64,000 nt of DNA. Source: Rhynchopus euleeides (lineage: Eukaryota; Euglenozoa; Diplonemea; Diplonemida; Diplonemidae). A program made the translations under genes and the position numbers. Position 1 is the stretch's first letter. Each line of letters starts with the position of its first letter. Under the pieces are notes generated by a model. It did no database searches. It saw only the letters and a program-made list of their open reading frames with translations, and was not told where the DNA came from. Positions 22,664 through 33,961 of the stretch are shown here, one piece after another. Location of the stretch: the NCBI GenBank assembly GCA_963210315.1, contig OY723323.1:558001-622000 (forward strand), given 5' to 3'.

Positions 22664-25204
22664 ATGATTGGGGGAGGCGGTGCGCCGCGCGGCGGTGTGT
22701 CGCCGGATGACTGCGCCAGCGTGGCGGATGTGAGCGAGATCATCTCCAACGCCGATGAGTTCACCGAGAGCCTCGCAGCCACTGCGGAGGCAACCGTCGA
22801 CGAGGAGATCCAGGAGGACATCGAGGAAACGGACGACCGCCCTCTCAACCTCACCGCCTCCCTTGCCGCCGCCGCCGATATCGAGGAGGTGTTCGACACC
22901 GCAGAATCACCCCGCCCGCCCGGAGCTGCCCCTCCGGAGCCCTCTCCCGCCTCTCCCGCGGAGCTGTCACCACCCCACCACCACCACCACGACCTCCCCG
23001 CCGCGCCTCTGCCACACCGCAGTCCCGACGGGGCGGAGGCCTTGGGGGCAGGCGGTGATGCTTCCTCCTCACAGCCCACCCTGGATGAGTCCCGCGAGAT
23101 GGCGCGGCGTGACTATGTCACCCAATGCCAGAAGAAGTACAGTGGGCTTCTCTTCGGGGTTGTGTTAGGGCAGGGTTCTTATGGGTGCGTCTGCCTGGGT
23201 GTGACACAGCCAAGCGGTGGGGCGACAGCCACGGAGGGGTTTGCCGCGAGGGCAGGGGGGAAGTGCACTCCAGACCACCGGATGTACGCAGTGAAGCAGC
23301 TGGTTCTCTCGGGTGGTGCGCATGATCAGGAGCGGGAGGTGGAGGCGATATGGCACGAGGTGGAGGTGACGCGCAACCTGCGGCACCGCAACATCGTGGA
23401 GGTGCTGGGTGCCTACCGCGAAGGGGGGGTCATGAGCATCGTGATGCGGTTCTACCCCGGGGGGAATCTCGCGCAGCTGGTGGAGAAGATCGGGAGGCTC
23501 AACCTGGATGTGGCGCAGCACTACTCCGTGGAGATGTGCAAGGGTGTGTCCTACCTCCACAGCCTCAACGTGATCCACCGCGATTTGAAGGGGGCGAACA
23601 TGCTGCTCGATGCATCAGGCACCCTCCGCATCGCCGACTTCGGAAGCTGCCGTGAGGTCGGGGGTGTCGCACGTGGCGTCCGCATCGACTCTCTCCGGGG
23701 GACCCCCCATTGGATGGCGCCGGAGGTCATCAAACAGACTGGCCACGGCGCTGCCGCAGACGTCTGGTCCATCGGATGCACCGTTGTCGAGATGCTGACT
23801 GGGAAGCCCCCCTTCAGCGAGTTCAAATCCCCACACGCCACGATGTACGCCATCGCCAACTCGACATCGCCCCTCCCGCTCCCTGCGGAGGCGAGCCGCT
23901 CCTGCCGCAGGTTTCTCAGATCCTGCCTCGACCGCGATGCCTCGATGCGCCCCGCCTCGTCAGATCTGCTCACATCTGAGTGGCTCGCGTCACCCGCTGT
24001 CCCCTCCTCCGTGGCGCAGCCCCCGCACTCCGGAGGCGTCGTGGGGAACAACAACATGACGGCGGTGCAGCACTACATCAGGCGGCTGGCGCAGTCCTAC
24101 AGGCAGATCGGGCAGGACGTGGTGGAGCAGCACAGCAAGCAGAACAGCCTCTCCCTCAGCGAGAGGTTCTGCGTCGCCCCGGAGTTTGGCGACCCGCAGC
24201 TGTTCCCTGGGGCGGGCGGCGGTGCCTCCGGGGTTGGCGAGGGACAGCAGCACCGGCAAGCCGAACAGCCCCACGCCGCCCTGATGCGGCACCACAGCAT
24301 CAGGAGCAACGCATCCACTGTGTCATACTCTTCCTCGATGGACAACGACGAGGTTGCCCAGGCGCAGTTCGGCGGGGTATTGCGTTGCGCATCCTTCTCT
24401 GCACCTGGGGGTGGCGGTGGCGGCGGTGGCGGCCCCCTTGGGAAAACCATCGACAATGTGGAAGTTGCGGCCCCCTGTGTTTCCGGGGGGGCGCACAGGC
24501 CGTCTGCCAGCGACCACCGCTACGCTGCGCTGGATGCCGAGATCAACGGCGGGTGCGATGCGGATGCATTCCCCTATGTGGCGAGCAGCAGCGCGGCGGC
24601 TGCAGCGGCGTGCCCTGCGCCTGCAGCACCCTCTGCAGCCTCTTCCACTGCCGCGGCAGCGGGTGGCGTGAAGAGCGCAGCCGGGGGCGGCGCTGCCCAC
24701 AAGAGGCGTATCCTGCCAGCACCCCTCCGCGACTGCCCTGTGCACGTCCCGCTCCACCCGATGCAGCGCAAGAAGGGCGCTACGCCGCAGCAGCAGCGGA
24801 ACGGTGATGGGTCTGTCCGCACCGCCTCCGCCGGGCTCAGTAGCGCTGCGAAGAAGCAGTTCTCCTTCGACATACACAACAGGCTGTCCCGCTCCGGCAG
24901 CGGGAGGAAGGCTGGGTCGGGGAGTGGTGGTGGCAGCGGCGGCGGCGGCGGTGGGCCGTGCAGCCGTGGGGGCAAGAGTGGCATCAGAGGGCCTTCCCCT
25001 AGGAGAGGGCGTGCCGATGGCCCTGCAGGGGCGGCGTCTGGGTCGCCGTCGTCGCAGCAGGCTGCGATGGTGATGCCCAGTGCGCACCACGGTCATCACA
25101 GCCATCACGCGCATCACCACCAGGGTGGGGGTGGCGGTTCCCCGCCCCTCGTCAGGGTGATAAGGACCCAATCACAGCGTGCGACGCTGGCTGTGTTGGA
25201 TTGA
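22664..25204 (+). CDS. STE11/MAPKKK-like protein kinase
   Basis: 846-aa single-exon protein. Residues 1-150 are acidic and Ala/Pro/His-rich. The kinase domain is about 153-440: GQGSYG loop, AVKQL lysine, a Glu in the following helix (EVEVTRNLRHRNIV), HRDLKGAN catalytic loop, DFG, GTPHWMAPEV activation segment, and DVWSIGCTVVEM. HRDLKGAN with GTPxWMAPEV is characteristic of the MEKK/STE11 group, which phosphorylates MAPK kinases. All catalytic residues are present, so it should be active. The C-terminal 400 residues are disordered (Gly, Ser, His, Ala runs), with RKAGSGS-type basic patches and no second domain I recognise. The start fits the pyrimidine tract and AG just upstream. Group assignment is by motif; the pathway is inference. 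Confidence 0.9.
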   Translation: MIGGGGAPRGGVSPDDCASVADVSEIISNADEFTESLAATAEATVDEEIQEDIEETDDRPLNLTASLAAAADIEEVFDTAESPRPPGAAPPEPSPASPAELSPPHHHHHDLPAAPLPHRSPDGAEALGAGGDASSSQPTLDESREMARRDYVTQCQKKYSGLLFGVVLGQGSYGCVCLGVTQPSGGATATEGFAARAGGKCTPDHRMYAVKQLVLSGGAHDQEREVEAIWHEVEVTRNLRHRNIVEVLGAYREGGVMSIVMRFYPGGNLAQLVEKIGRLNLDVAQHYSVEMCKGVSYLHSLNVIHRDLKGANMLLDASGTLRIADFGSCREVGGVARGVRIDSLRGTPHWMAPEVIKQTGHGAAADVWSIGCTVVEMLTGKPPFSEFKSPHATMYAIANSTSPLPLPAEASRSCRRFLRSCLDRDASMRPASSDLLTSEWLASPAVPSSVAQPPHSGGVVGNNNMTAVQHYIRRLAQSYRQIGQDVVEQHSKQNSLSLSERFCVAPEFGDPQLFPGAGGGASGVGEGQQHRQAEQPHAALMRHHSIRSNASTVSYSSSMDNDEVAQAQFGGVLRCASFSAPGGGGGGGGGPLGKTIDNVEVAAPCVSGGAHRPSASDHRYAALDAEINGGCDADAFPYVASSSAAAAAACPAPAAPSAASSTAAAAGGVKSAAGGGAAHKRRILPAPLRDCPVHVPLHPMQRKKGATPQQQRNGDGSVRTASAGLSSAAKKQFSFDIHNRLSRSGSGRKAGSGSGGGSGGGGGGPCSRGGKSGIRGPSPRRGRADGPAGAASGSPSSQQAAMVMPSAHHGHHSHHAHHHQGGGGGSPPLVRVIRTQSQRATLAVLD

Positions 25205-26424
25205 GTGTGGTGATCAGGCAGGGGGGGGGGGGGGGAGGGGGGAGAAATAAACCAAGGCAGCTCTTTTTTTTGTGTGTGGCATTTCGGAGAAAGTACCAAA
25301 TTTCGTTGCTCCTTCCCACCACCGCCCCCCCCCCCCCCCCCAGTCTTCTCCACCTCCTCTCACAGTGAGCTCTCGGGAGCACGGGCGACAAATATCGTTC
25401 GAATCGTTCAAAAAAAATATCACGCATCTGTGTGCCTTCTGGACACAAAACAAATCACGGCGGGCACCGGCTCACTCGGTGTCTCGAAATGGCAGGGGAT
25501 TCGCTGGTGCAGCTGGTGCAGCGAACTGTCAAGGTAGGTGTAGGTGCTCTGACATACCTCTGTGGTGTATGGCGTGTGCAGCAGAGGTGGTGCTTCAGTC
25601 AACTCTGCCTCAGTGATGTCGACAGCTCTGCTCTCTCTGCCTGTTTCCAAAGTTTACCCTTCTCAACCTACTTCTGCCCACTCCACGCCCCCACCCCCAC
25701 CCGCCCCAAGCCTTGTGGGTTGCATCTGATCTGCATGCAGCCCCACCCACCCACCCCGTCCGCCCACTCAGCCCCTCCCCCGCTACGGACTGGTTGATGC
25801 AAAAAAAAGAACTGTGCCAAAAAAAATGGACGTCTACAGCGAGGTGCGCACAGCGTTGTGCGTGTGTGGTGATTTAGTTATACTTATAACCCAGCCTTGT
25901 TGCCCCACCATACCCCATCCCCAGGCCCCGCCACCACCACCACCCCCCCTCTCTCTCTCTCTCCCTCTCAGTTGACACTGTTGGCATTCATCCGCCCCCA
26001 CCCCCACACACGTTGTTCATTCGTGGCCTTTCCTTATACACCTGCAACACCGGGTTGTTTTTTTTTCTGCTATCCGCTTGTTCTGGATGCACGCCGCTGG
26101 TGAAGCGTTCCGCGCCATTCTTTTGCCGCACATGGGCAAACCGACGGCAGTCTGGGGTTGGGATGGGGTGGGTGGCGGGGGGGAGGGGGGGGGGGGGTCA
26201 GTTATGCCCAAACAAGCTTGCTTGTCACAGCGAAAGAGTCGGTGAGAGCGTGCCGTGCGCGCAATGTGTTATTAGAGCGCAGCACTCTTTGTCCGGCTTT
26301 GGCGCACAAGACAACAGCCTAAAGTACCTTCCGTTGTCTTTTTTGCCCATCTTTGGTGCGCAATACAGAACATCCTATATTTTTTATGTGTGCGTAATGC
26401 CACTGGCTGTTTCGCGGCGTTATC

Positions 26425-26525
<101 letters not shown>

Positions 26526-27568
26526 AGCAGAGGCACCCTCCCAGTCCCCTGTGATCTCAGCACAGAACGTGTCAGATCTAAAAGCAGGAGGCGAGTGAGG
26601 GTGGGGGAACTCCGCGCGCGCCACATTCAAAAATGAGCGCAGGTGACCAGAAGGTTTCACACACGAAGAAAAGGCTGCCTCCCAGCCTGGCCCTGCTACT
26701 GCCCTCCCCGCTTCCACCCAACAGAACACTCTCGAGAACTGTAGTGATCGGCATCTGCAGCTCTTTGCTTTTCCAAGCAGAATTCCCTGCAGCGATACCC
26801 CCACTCTTTCCCACAGACATACGATTATATTTTGTATTGGCGAGAGACGCACCGAGCACACCCGCTTTTGATGTGTTCTTCGCTTTACATCCGCACGCAC
26901 ACCTCCCGGCCTTGTGCCTTGTTTTCCTGCCGTTTATCTGTCTCTCCCTCCATCACCTCAAAACACATCATCGATCCCCTCTTTCCGACGCGTGCTCTCT
27001 ATTTATTGAACTGCTGTCGTCGCGCGAAACCGTGTGGTGTCACGTAGAGCAAGAGTAGGATAGCGGGCCCGGTTTCTCTCGGCATGGACCCTCGGGGCCA
27101 GACTGCGATGCCAGCACGCTAACCCAAATTGCAATACGATATTTTGTGATATTTTATGATTTCACGACACAAGCAAGTGGTAGTTAAGATGACAGGGGTG
27201 GGGTGTGCTAAGTTCGTATTCCAAAGGTGCGCAGATTTTCCAAGTGCATGGGTTTTGCTTCATTGCCTGGATGGTCTTCTTTGTTCTTACCATTCCTCTC
27301 CCCAGACCCCTTTTCCGACGCTTGGGTTTATTTTCATTTGCAAGAAGTCTGTGTTCCCCACCTCGCTCACAGAACATGGGATCCCAAATCGGACGGACAG
27401 AAAAGGGTGCAGTAAGCACCCCGAGAGACAACAAACACAAAGCCTGCCACAACGAGCACGGCCAAAAAAATCTTTTACGAGTTACGAGTTACGAGCGACG
27501 AAGCGTAGCGAAGTCGCGAAGTAACGAAGGAAATCGTACGACTGAAGCTTTTGGATTATCACATTCAG

Positions 27569-27675
27569 GGGGTCTTCGCTACGGGGTGACCGTCAGTGCA
27601 TTTTCGTGAGTTTCCTGTTGAATTAGCTGAAAACTGACGGAGATTGACGGAGGATAACGGCCAGCGAAGACCCCC
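27569..27675. repeat. 107-bp hairpin within a diverged family B-like segment
   Basis: GGGGGTCTTCGCT at the left pairs with AGCGAAGACCCCC at the right. It lies inside 27470-27800, whose flanks (GAAATCGTACGACTGAAGC and GGAGTACGATTTT) resemble the interior of the family B elements, so this may be an older relative. Confidence 0.5.
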
Positions 27676-27854
27676 TCATGCCACTTCATGGGGCCTCAAC
27701 ACAGCCTTGAGACAGCAAGTGTGCGCTAAACAAAAAGTAGTCCAGAACTGTTCACAGTTGCTGGACAGGATGTCTGTAATAAAGCGGAAGGAGTACGATT
27801 TTCATTCAAAAATAAACAAAAACAACAGGCCAAAGGGCAACCTAAAGGCATATA

Positions 27855-28656
27855 CCGTAAACGGAAATATTGTGGACCGTAATAAAGGTGAACCGTACTA
27901 TAGGTGGACCGTAAAAAAGATGGAACAAATGGGATTTTTCCGGAACTTGGAACATTTTTACGGTCCACCTATTTTACGGTTGGGATCGTGGACTTGGCGG
28001 TTTTTTTTACGAGTTCCTTCGCGACGAAGTCGCGAAGGAACCAAGGAAATCGTACGGCTGAAGCTGCAGGATTAACACCACAGGGCCTCAGCACAGAGTG
28101 TGCACTCACCATCGTCCGGGAACTGTTCTCCCACAGTTACTGCAGGGTGTACTACACTAAAGGAGTACGATTTCCCTGAATTTTTCGGGCACTGATTCAC
28201 GAATTTACATCTGGAGGGAGCCCGGTGGTCTCAGCTTCTGTCTGCGCGCCCTGCCGTACTGTGGCTGCTTTTGTGGGCTCGTGCAGCAGGTTCTACTTTT
28301 ACTTCTACCGGAATGCTCCTTGCATGGTACTACACTTCTCGAGGTGTGGTGGTGGGTGAGTCTCGAGGTGAGATCGTGCCTTTTCCACACGCAGGGAGGA
28401 CTTGCTTCTCTTGCTGGTGTTGGTTGCGGTGGTGGAGGGAGGGTCCAAAGCTGGGAGGTCGGGAGGCCTACGTGTGGGTGTCTGCGGCGTGGAGGCCGCA
28501 GTCCGCGCCCCGCAACCCACCAGCCCGCGGGCGAAAAACGCATTGTCTTTTCCATATTCAGTCCCAATAAATGGTGGACCGTAAAAAAGATGGAACGTTT
28601 GGCCTTTTTTTGGGAACTTGGAACATTTTTACGGTCCACCCTTTTTCCGTTTACGG
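27855..28656. mobile_element. Family B non-autonomous element
   Basis: 802 bp, CCGTAAACGG termini with TA on both sides (27853-27854, 28657-28658). The left part matches the right end of the transposase-bearing element at 53505-56948, and the right part matches its left end. The two join near 28333, and the 2,642-bp size difference equals the missing middle that holds the transposase. It is a simple internal-deletion derivative in inverse orientation. It carries no gene. Confidence 0.93.
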
Positions 28657-29416
28657 TATATGGCCTTCACTCGAAGGCCCCAGGAAAAGGGGGAGGACCT
28701 CGTGATTCAGGTTCGTAGGAAAGGGGAAGGGGGGGAGGGGGGGCAAACAAACAAGCAAACAAACAGCTGCCCCGCCGCTTTTCTTCCATGCATAGCGCGA
28801 TAAAATGTTGTCGATAAACATTATGACGCGTGTATAGTTTGTGGTTTTATTTCTTCTTTTTCTCTTGCATTTTTTTAAGATTTATGTTTATGCTGCCACG
28901 AGTGGAGGTGTGTTGCGCCACCTCTAGACCCTCGTGTGCCAGCGGGATGCCACCCCACAGATACACATACACTCTTGTGTTGTGGGTGGGGTTGAATACG
29001 GGGGTGTCTGAATGCAAAATGCGGTCCTCATACACAACATATTATGTAGCCACTTCTTGTCCTGCTGCGCGTGGACGGGGTGTGGTTGTCGCTGTCGCAG
29101 TACGCCAGAGAAATGGCGGTTCGGTCTGACCAGAGTGTGTGTGGGGGGTAGGGGGATATCAGCAGTGTTCTCGCGACCGGAGGAGTCGGAGGAGTTCCTC
29201 AAAAAAAAAAAATCTGACGCCGGAGGAGTGGAGGAGTGGAGGAGCTCCTCCGGGAAAAAAAATATTTGGGACCTGGCTGCGGAGGAGCCCTTTACAGCAG
29301 TCATGAAACCGTTTACCGCACCGTATATTGCTCTCATGACGAAAGAGCAACACCAACCGCATGTGACTCTCCACTTTGCTTCGACTGTGGAGCGTACTCG
29401 GGGACCAGGCTAACAC

Positions 29417-29473
29417 ATGTTCACTACCGTGGCCTCCGGCGGCTGGGGGGCTCTGCCCCCCAGACCCCCCTGT
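29417..29473 (+). repeat. Family D hairpin unit 1
   Basis: TTCACTACCGTGGCCTCC, then GGCGGCTGGGGGG with a complementary C run, then CAGACCCCCC. It can fold as a GC hairpin. Eight units were found in the window. Confidence 0.85.
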
Positions 29474-29660
29474 GACATGCATCCCATAGCCAAGTCCTTG
29501 TATGCGATCATGACACCTCGGGAAAGAGGTGTCATCTAGGAACGGAACGCTTCGGCATCCTCCTTCTGGCCAACTCAGACGGAAGCTGTTGCGTCGCATT
29601 GCATGCGTGTCGCGTCGCATGTGTGTGACTGTCGTTCGCACCCGGCCGCTCAGGATCGTG

Positions 29661-29692
29661 GTCTCGCGCGCCGAAGGCGCGCGAGAAAAATT
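29661..29692. repeat. GC hairpin repeat (family H)
   Basis: TCGCGCGCC-GAA-GGCGCGCGAG followed by AAAAATTT. Similar hairpins with the same A/T flank occur at 1-28 and (inverted) 37392-37421. Confidence 0.65.
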
Positions 29693-30394
29693 TTCAGGGT
29701 GGAAAAAAATTTTCCAGGTCCAAAGGAGGATCCTTGAAATCGGTAGTGGACAGTAGCGGACAGTAGCGGACAGGGCGGACATTTCCTTGTGGAAAAAGTG
29801 CCCGAAAAAAAAATTCGAAAAGGTCCCCCTTACAGAATTAGCCTTTTTTCAAAAAATCGGAAAACTTCGGACCGCAATTTGTACCCAAGAAAGTGCCGAA
29901 TTTTCGGACTTGGTCCGATTTGAACGATTTCCGTGCCTCTTGCAACCCCCATGAGGGGGGGGCTGCTGTTTCGGGTTCTTCCGGTGGCACATGCTGGGGT
30001 GTCAGGACAGGTAATCCTGCTCGCTGTACCCGGTGATCCCTGACGCAGCCAGGAAGTGGAGAGCCTTGGAACCCTGGTTGAGGCCTGTAACACCCGGCCT
30101 TCCTGCCACTTGTGGCATTGTGGAGTGGAGGTGGTTATGGAGAAGTTTCTCTCTCCGTCCGGTCGAGCACAACCGTCCTCTCCAGCCAGGGGTCATCTAC
30201 TTTCCAAACAAGGGCCAGGAACATGCTCAAACAAACCAATTGATCAGAAAATCTGGCTTGCCGTGGTCCCGACGGTGGAATCATTGAGCAAAATTTGGGG
30301 AGTGGTTTGCCCCCTTGCTGCATATGACCTGTCCATTTTTGACGATTTTTGGGCAGAATTTGGTGCGTGGGACCTTTCGATTTTCATGAATTTT

Positions 30395-30532
30395 TCGGAA
30401 TTTCGTGGGGACCGGTACCCCATTTGAGGGCCAAAAATCTCATTTCCGAGGCCTGGGAATGGTCGCAGTGGCCTCAGATGTCCAAAAACGTTCAATTGAC
30501 CTCTCCTCGAAAAAAAATTCGAAAGGTCCCCC
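30395..30532 (+). repeat. Direct repeat E, copy 1
   Basis: GGGGACCGGTACC... to ATTCGAAAGGTCCCC; a diverged direct copy lies at 31857-31988. The hAT-type element at 30534 inserted at its end. Confidence 0.7.
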
Positions 30533-30780
30533 CCAGGGCTGTTCCTAACTGGGGGGCTTGTTCCCCACTTTCAGGATTCTGAACTTTTTTTCTAAGAATT
30601 TTTGTAAGGGGAAAAAAGTTTTTTTCTAAGAATTTTGTTAGGGGAAATTTTTTCTAAGGTTATTTCGCAGAGGAAAAAAACCTTTTCTAAGTTTTCCCCA
30701 GTCGACAGGGCGCGCACAAGGATGGAAGGGAAGTCTGTCCCACGTACCGTTCGCCTTGCTGGCCAACTGGAGAGCCAGAC

Positions 30781-30833
30781 GTTCACTACCGTGGCCTCCG
30801 GCGGCTGGGGGGCTCCGCCCCCCAGACCCCCCT
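30781..30833 (+). repeat. Family D hairpin unit 2
   Basis: Same consensus as unit 1, inside element M. It is followed by a CAAGTCCTTCGAA tract; the related tract GCCAAGTCCTT follows units 1 and 7. Confidence 0.85.
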
Positions 30834-30948
30834 GTGGCGTACGTCTCGTACTCAAGTCCTTCGAATCCCATCAAGTCGGGGTCCAACCACTCCAGTCGCC
30901 TCTGAGGACGCAGCCAACTCGCACAGAATCTGTACGCCCACACGAACA

Positions 30949-31004
30949 GATGTTCGCTACCGTGGCCTCCGGCGGCTGGGGGGCTCCGCCCCCCAGACCC
31001 CCCA
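30949..31004 (+). repeat. Family D hairpin unit 3
   Basis: About 170 bp downstream of unit 2, preceded by the shared linker CTGAGGACGCAGCCAACTCG. Paired units with this linker also occur at 58721/58881 and 63234/63444. Confidence 0.85.
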
Positions 31005-31856
31005 TGTAGCGTGTGCCCGTCCATCTATCTCACTTCCCCGAGTACAGTGCAGCGTAGGAGGTCAGCGCCGCATCCATGAAGCGCTTCTTCGAAGCCTGAC
31101 TGACATCGGACAGGAGGTCGGGCTTCCCCACCTGGGAGGTACACTTGCCGCGTTCGCGACATGCGTGACACGCGACACGCTACCTGAAACGTGAGTGTGC
31201 CTTGCTAACACGGGCATTTCAACGGTCTGCCGGCGGCCGTTCCCCAAACCAGTAAACCAGCAGTTTTGGAAAATCGGAGAGATCACCCTACTGCGCTGAA
31301 TATGGTGCGCACCACTGCAAAAATCCCCGGGAGCTTTTGGGCTTTCAGACCTGAAGGGGCCAGCAGGTGGGTGGCGTCGGGGAGTGGCAGCTTTGTAACT
31401 GTCCTCCAGCTGCTGGCATGTCCAGCCCTGCGAGAGTGCCAAGGTGTATTGAGTCCCTGCGGAGCGCAACCCCCGATGAGAACGAGTGCCAGATGATCCT
31501 CATTCATTTCTAGCTGTATCGCGCATGAGGGGCACTCTCTGCCGCAAGCATCTCTGGGCATCACTCTAGAGCTGTCACATGATGACGCGGAGAGAAATCA
31601 GAGAAAAAGTCCCGCCTGACGGGCACGCGCCTGGAAACTGTGGGGGGGCGAGCAAAAAATCCCTTGTAAAAATTCTTAGAAAAAACCTGGTTCCCCGACT
31701 CAAAAAACCTGGAAAAAGGGCTCGTTCCCCGCCCAGGCCTGGTCCCCCCTACTGGCACCCCGGATTAGGACATGTCTCTGGGGGTGTCCGGGGGGCATTT
31801 TTGGCCCATTTTTGGCTGGGGAAAATGGGCCATTTATCACGATTTTTTCGGTTTTT

Positions 31857-31988
31857 TGTCCGGACCGGTACCGCATTTGAGGGGCAAAAATCTGATTTCC
31901 GAGGCCCGGGAATGGTCACAGTGGCTTCATTTGGCCAAAAACGTTCAATTTACCCTTCCCCAAAAAAAAAATTCGAAAGGGTCCCCCT
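31857..31988 (+). repeat. Direct repeat E, copy 2
   Basis: Diverged copy of 30395-30532, including GGACCGGTACCGCATTTGAG and ATTCGAAAGGGTCCCCCTAC. No coding content. Confidence 0.7.
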
Positions 31989-32094
31989 ACAAATCGCCGG
32001 TCTTAGGAGCAAAAATTTTGGGCACCCAGATTTCAAAAAATTTCAAACTATTTTCTGGACCAAAAATCAAACTATTGAGGTCCTGGCCGGACAT

Positions 32095-32351
32095 GTCCGG
32101 GGGGGGGGGGTCAAAATTGGATTTCCCGAATTTCCGGGTCCGGACATGTCCGCCCGGACATCCGGACACCAGAAAATGTCCGCCCGGACATGTCCGCCCT
32201 GTCCGGGGCGGACATGTCCGGATGTCCGGGCGGACATGTCCGGGCGGGAAATTCGGGAAATGTCCGGGGGGGGGGGGGGGGGTCAAAATTGGACCCGGAC
32301 ATCCGGACACCCGGATTTCCCGGTCCGGGCATGTCCGCCCTGTCCGCCCTG
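32095..32351. repeat. Array of short CGGACATGTCCG palindromes
   Basis: At least ten overlapping occurrences of GGACATGTCC or its halves in about 250 bp, with G runs between. Frames across it are low-complexity artefacts. Confidence 0.75.
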
Positions 32352-32785
32352 AAATCGCCTAAGGGGCCGGGGGAAATCCAGGAAATTCGGGAAATCCAGG
32401 AATATGAAGAATCCTCCAAAAAAACGCAAAGAAAAACTCCTCCGCACTTTCTGAAAATCCCAAAAGTCGCGAGAACACTGGATATCAGTTCAAAAAAAAT
32501 CGAACAGGAAGCCATGCTTGACAGCAAACGCGCTTTTCTTTTCTTATTTTTTCTTTGGTATTTTTTCTGCACCGGATTCGGCGCACAAACACCAGCCTTA
32601 TCTTTTTTTATGCAACAGAAGAAAAAAACATGTGCGAATAATGCGCCACCAAAGTAGGCGCCCATCCCCCACCCCCACCCCCACCCCTACAACTCCTCAT
32701 CCACGCAGTCGGTGCCAAAAGAGGGGCAGATGTGCAAGTTCTCTCTCTTCCCCATTCATTATGATTCCTTCCCTCACCCTCCTTT

Positions 32786-32802
32786 GTGGAAGCGTCAACG
32801 CA
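32786..32802 (+). repeat. 17-bp dispersed motif, copy 2
   Basis: GTGGAAGCGTCAACGCA, identical to 7581-7597 and 39759-39775; it lies about 40 bp left of the two-gene element. Confidence 0.6.
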
Positions 32803-32929
32803 TCACAAACAACATACGAGTAAAGAGCGGCTGTACTGGTGGTGCCCCTGACGACCCCATATTGCGTAGTTTGTGCGTAGTGAAAAGGGGGGGGGGGGGG
32901 GTCTCATTTTTTGGTCCCCTTTTCCGGCC

Positions 32930-33832
32930 TCAGCCAGTTCTCTGTCTCTTTGCCGGGTTCCCAAACTCAAGGAGTTCTTGCTGTTCCGGGGTCAGTGCGG
33001 GTGCAGGCGCTTCAGGTGCTGCAGGTTCTTCAGGTTCTTCAGGTGCTGCAGCGCTGGCAGCCTTCGGTGCGGGTTTCGACGCCGGCTTTGCAGCTGTCTT
33101 TCGGGGTGCCCTTTGGCGCGGTGCCTGCTTCAGCTCGTCGGGATGATCCAGCTTCTTCTTCAGTGTCTTGCAGCTCGTTGCGTGGCGTAGAAATGCATCG
33201 GTACTGCTCAATTTTCCGACGTGGCTCGGAATCTTTTTCTTGCAGCTGCAGGTAACGACACCATGCCCAACAACAATCCCCAGACCGTCGAGGGAGAGTG
33301 GGCGCCTGGATCCCGTGACACAGATCTCTAGTGCCGTTGTGATCCCCTCTGATAACGTCTCCTGGACGTTGTCAGCGGAGGTTGCCTGTGTGGCGGTGAC
33401 CTCCGTATACCCCGCGGGGTCCCGTGCCAGCAGCGCCTTCTTCAGCTTTTCGTCGACCCCTCGGTCGACGCTCGCCTTAATGTCGAGGGCCACCTTCAGG
33501 GTGGCACCTTGCATCGCCCTGAAGGCTGTGAGCGTATCATCACTTGCAATCTCCAAGGTGTTCTCCCCGTGTTCGAACTGCACCGACCCAACCACGACTG
33601 CGTCCTTGCCACAGAGAAAGGAGTGCGCTCTCCAGATCGCTCGGACGCGCCTCTTGTAGTCCCGCTCACTCTCGGATTTTTTGCGACCCTGTTTGGGAGG
33701 AAGGCGTGTCTCAAACGCCTTCCACACGGTGTCGAACGTGTCGACACTCGTCACGAGCAACGGCTCGGCAAAGCTGCCGAACTCCTTCTCGCGATACCGC
33801 AGGCTGTACTTCTTCACCGTTACGCACTGCAT
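32930..33832 (-). CDS. Unrecognised basic protein with a Cys/His cluster (element N)
   Basis: 300 aa from the ATG at 33832; the frame extends further upstream only from a TTG. Residues 1-115 look like a globular alpha/beta domain with a basic loop (RKKSESERDYKRRVR). Around residues 205-235 CSC ... H ... C could bind zinc, like a degenerate BED or C2HC finger, suggesting nucleic-acid binding. The tail is Ala/Pro/Lys-rich, resembling linker-histone tails (KTAAKPASKPAPK), and ends with a basic AKRQR that could be nuclear-targeting. It lies 129 bp downstream of the larger gene, on the same strand and inside the same inverted repeats, so the two probably serve the same element. I do not recognise the family; DNA binding is inference. 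Confidence 0.65.
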   Translation of the reverse strand: MQCVTVKKYSLRYREKEFGSFAEPLLVTSVDTFDTVWKAFETRLPPKQGRKKSESERDYKRRVRAIWRAHSFLCGKDAVVVGSVQFEHGENTLEIASDDTLTAFRAMQGATLKVALDIKASVDRGVDEKLKKALLARDPAGYTEVTATQATSADNVQETLSEGITTALEICVTGSRRPLSLDGLGIVVGHGVVTCSCKKKIPSHVGKLSSTDAFLRHATSCKTLKKKLDHPDELKQAPRQRAPRKTAAKPASKPAPKAASAAAPEEPEEPAAPEAPAPALTPEQQELLEFGNPAKRQRTG

Positions 33833-33961
33833 TGGGCCTTGTATAATATTCTCCTGGAGTGGGCGAAGTGTGTGATTGAAGGCACTGCATTGATCCAGCA
33901 ACGAAATCAAAGCGGGGGGTGGGGGGGGGGGGTGAAGAGTAGCAGCAGCCCTTTCATTTTA

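Larger units (their letters stand above)
28659..30394. other. Gene-free region with decayed repeats
   Basis: AT-rich near 28840-28880, then repeats: a family D unit at 29417, a very GC-rich hairpin at 29661-29692, and fragments related to the 30395 and 31857 repeats. No supported gene. Confidence 0.55.
30534..31741. mobile_element. hAT-type non-autonomous element M
   Basis: Left end CAGGGCTG, right end complement CAGGCCTG. An 8-bp duplication GTCCCCCC lies at 30526-30533 and 31742-31749. TTTTTTCTAAGAATTTTT lies about 55-65 bp inside both ends in inverted orientation. It contains two family D units and no transposase. The duplication is low complexity, so termini are less certain than for the other hAT elements. 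Confidence 0.6.

Noticed and set aside
21594-22667. + strand frame of 357 codons upstream of the kinase
   Set aside because: Proline/histidine-rich translation of C tracts; overlaps the opposite-strand relic and the splice-acceptor-like tract.
30638-31024. Frames containing VASGGWGAPPPRPP-like peptides, recurring at several sites
   Set aside because: They are translations of the family D hairpin repeat and not a protein family.
31991-32359. AAATCGCC on both sides of the palindrome array, with CCCTG at the right end, as a hAT insertion
   Set aside because: The left side does not begin with a matching CAGGG inverted repeat, so it is not called as an element.
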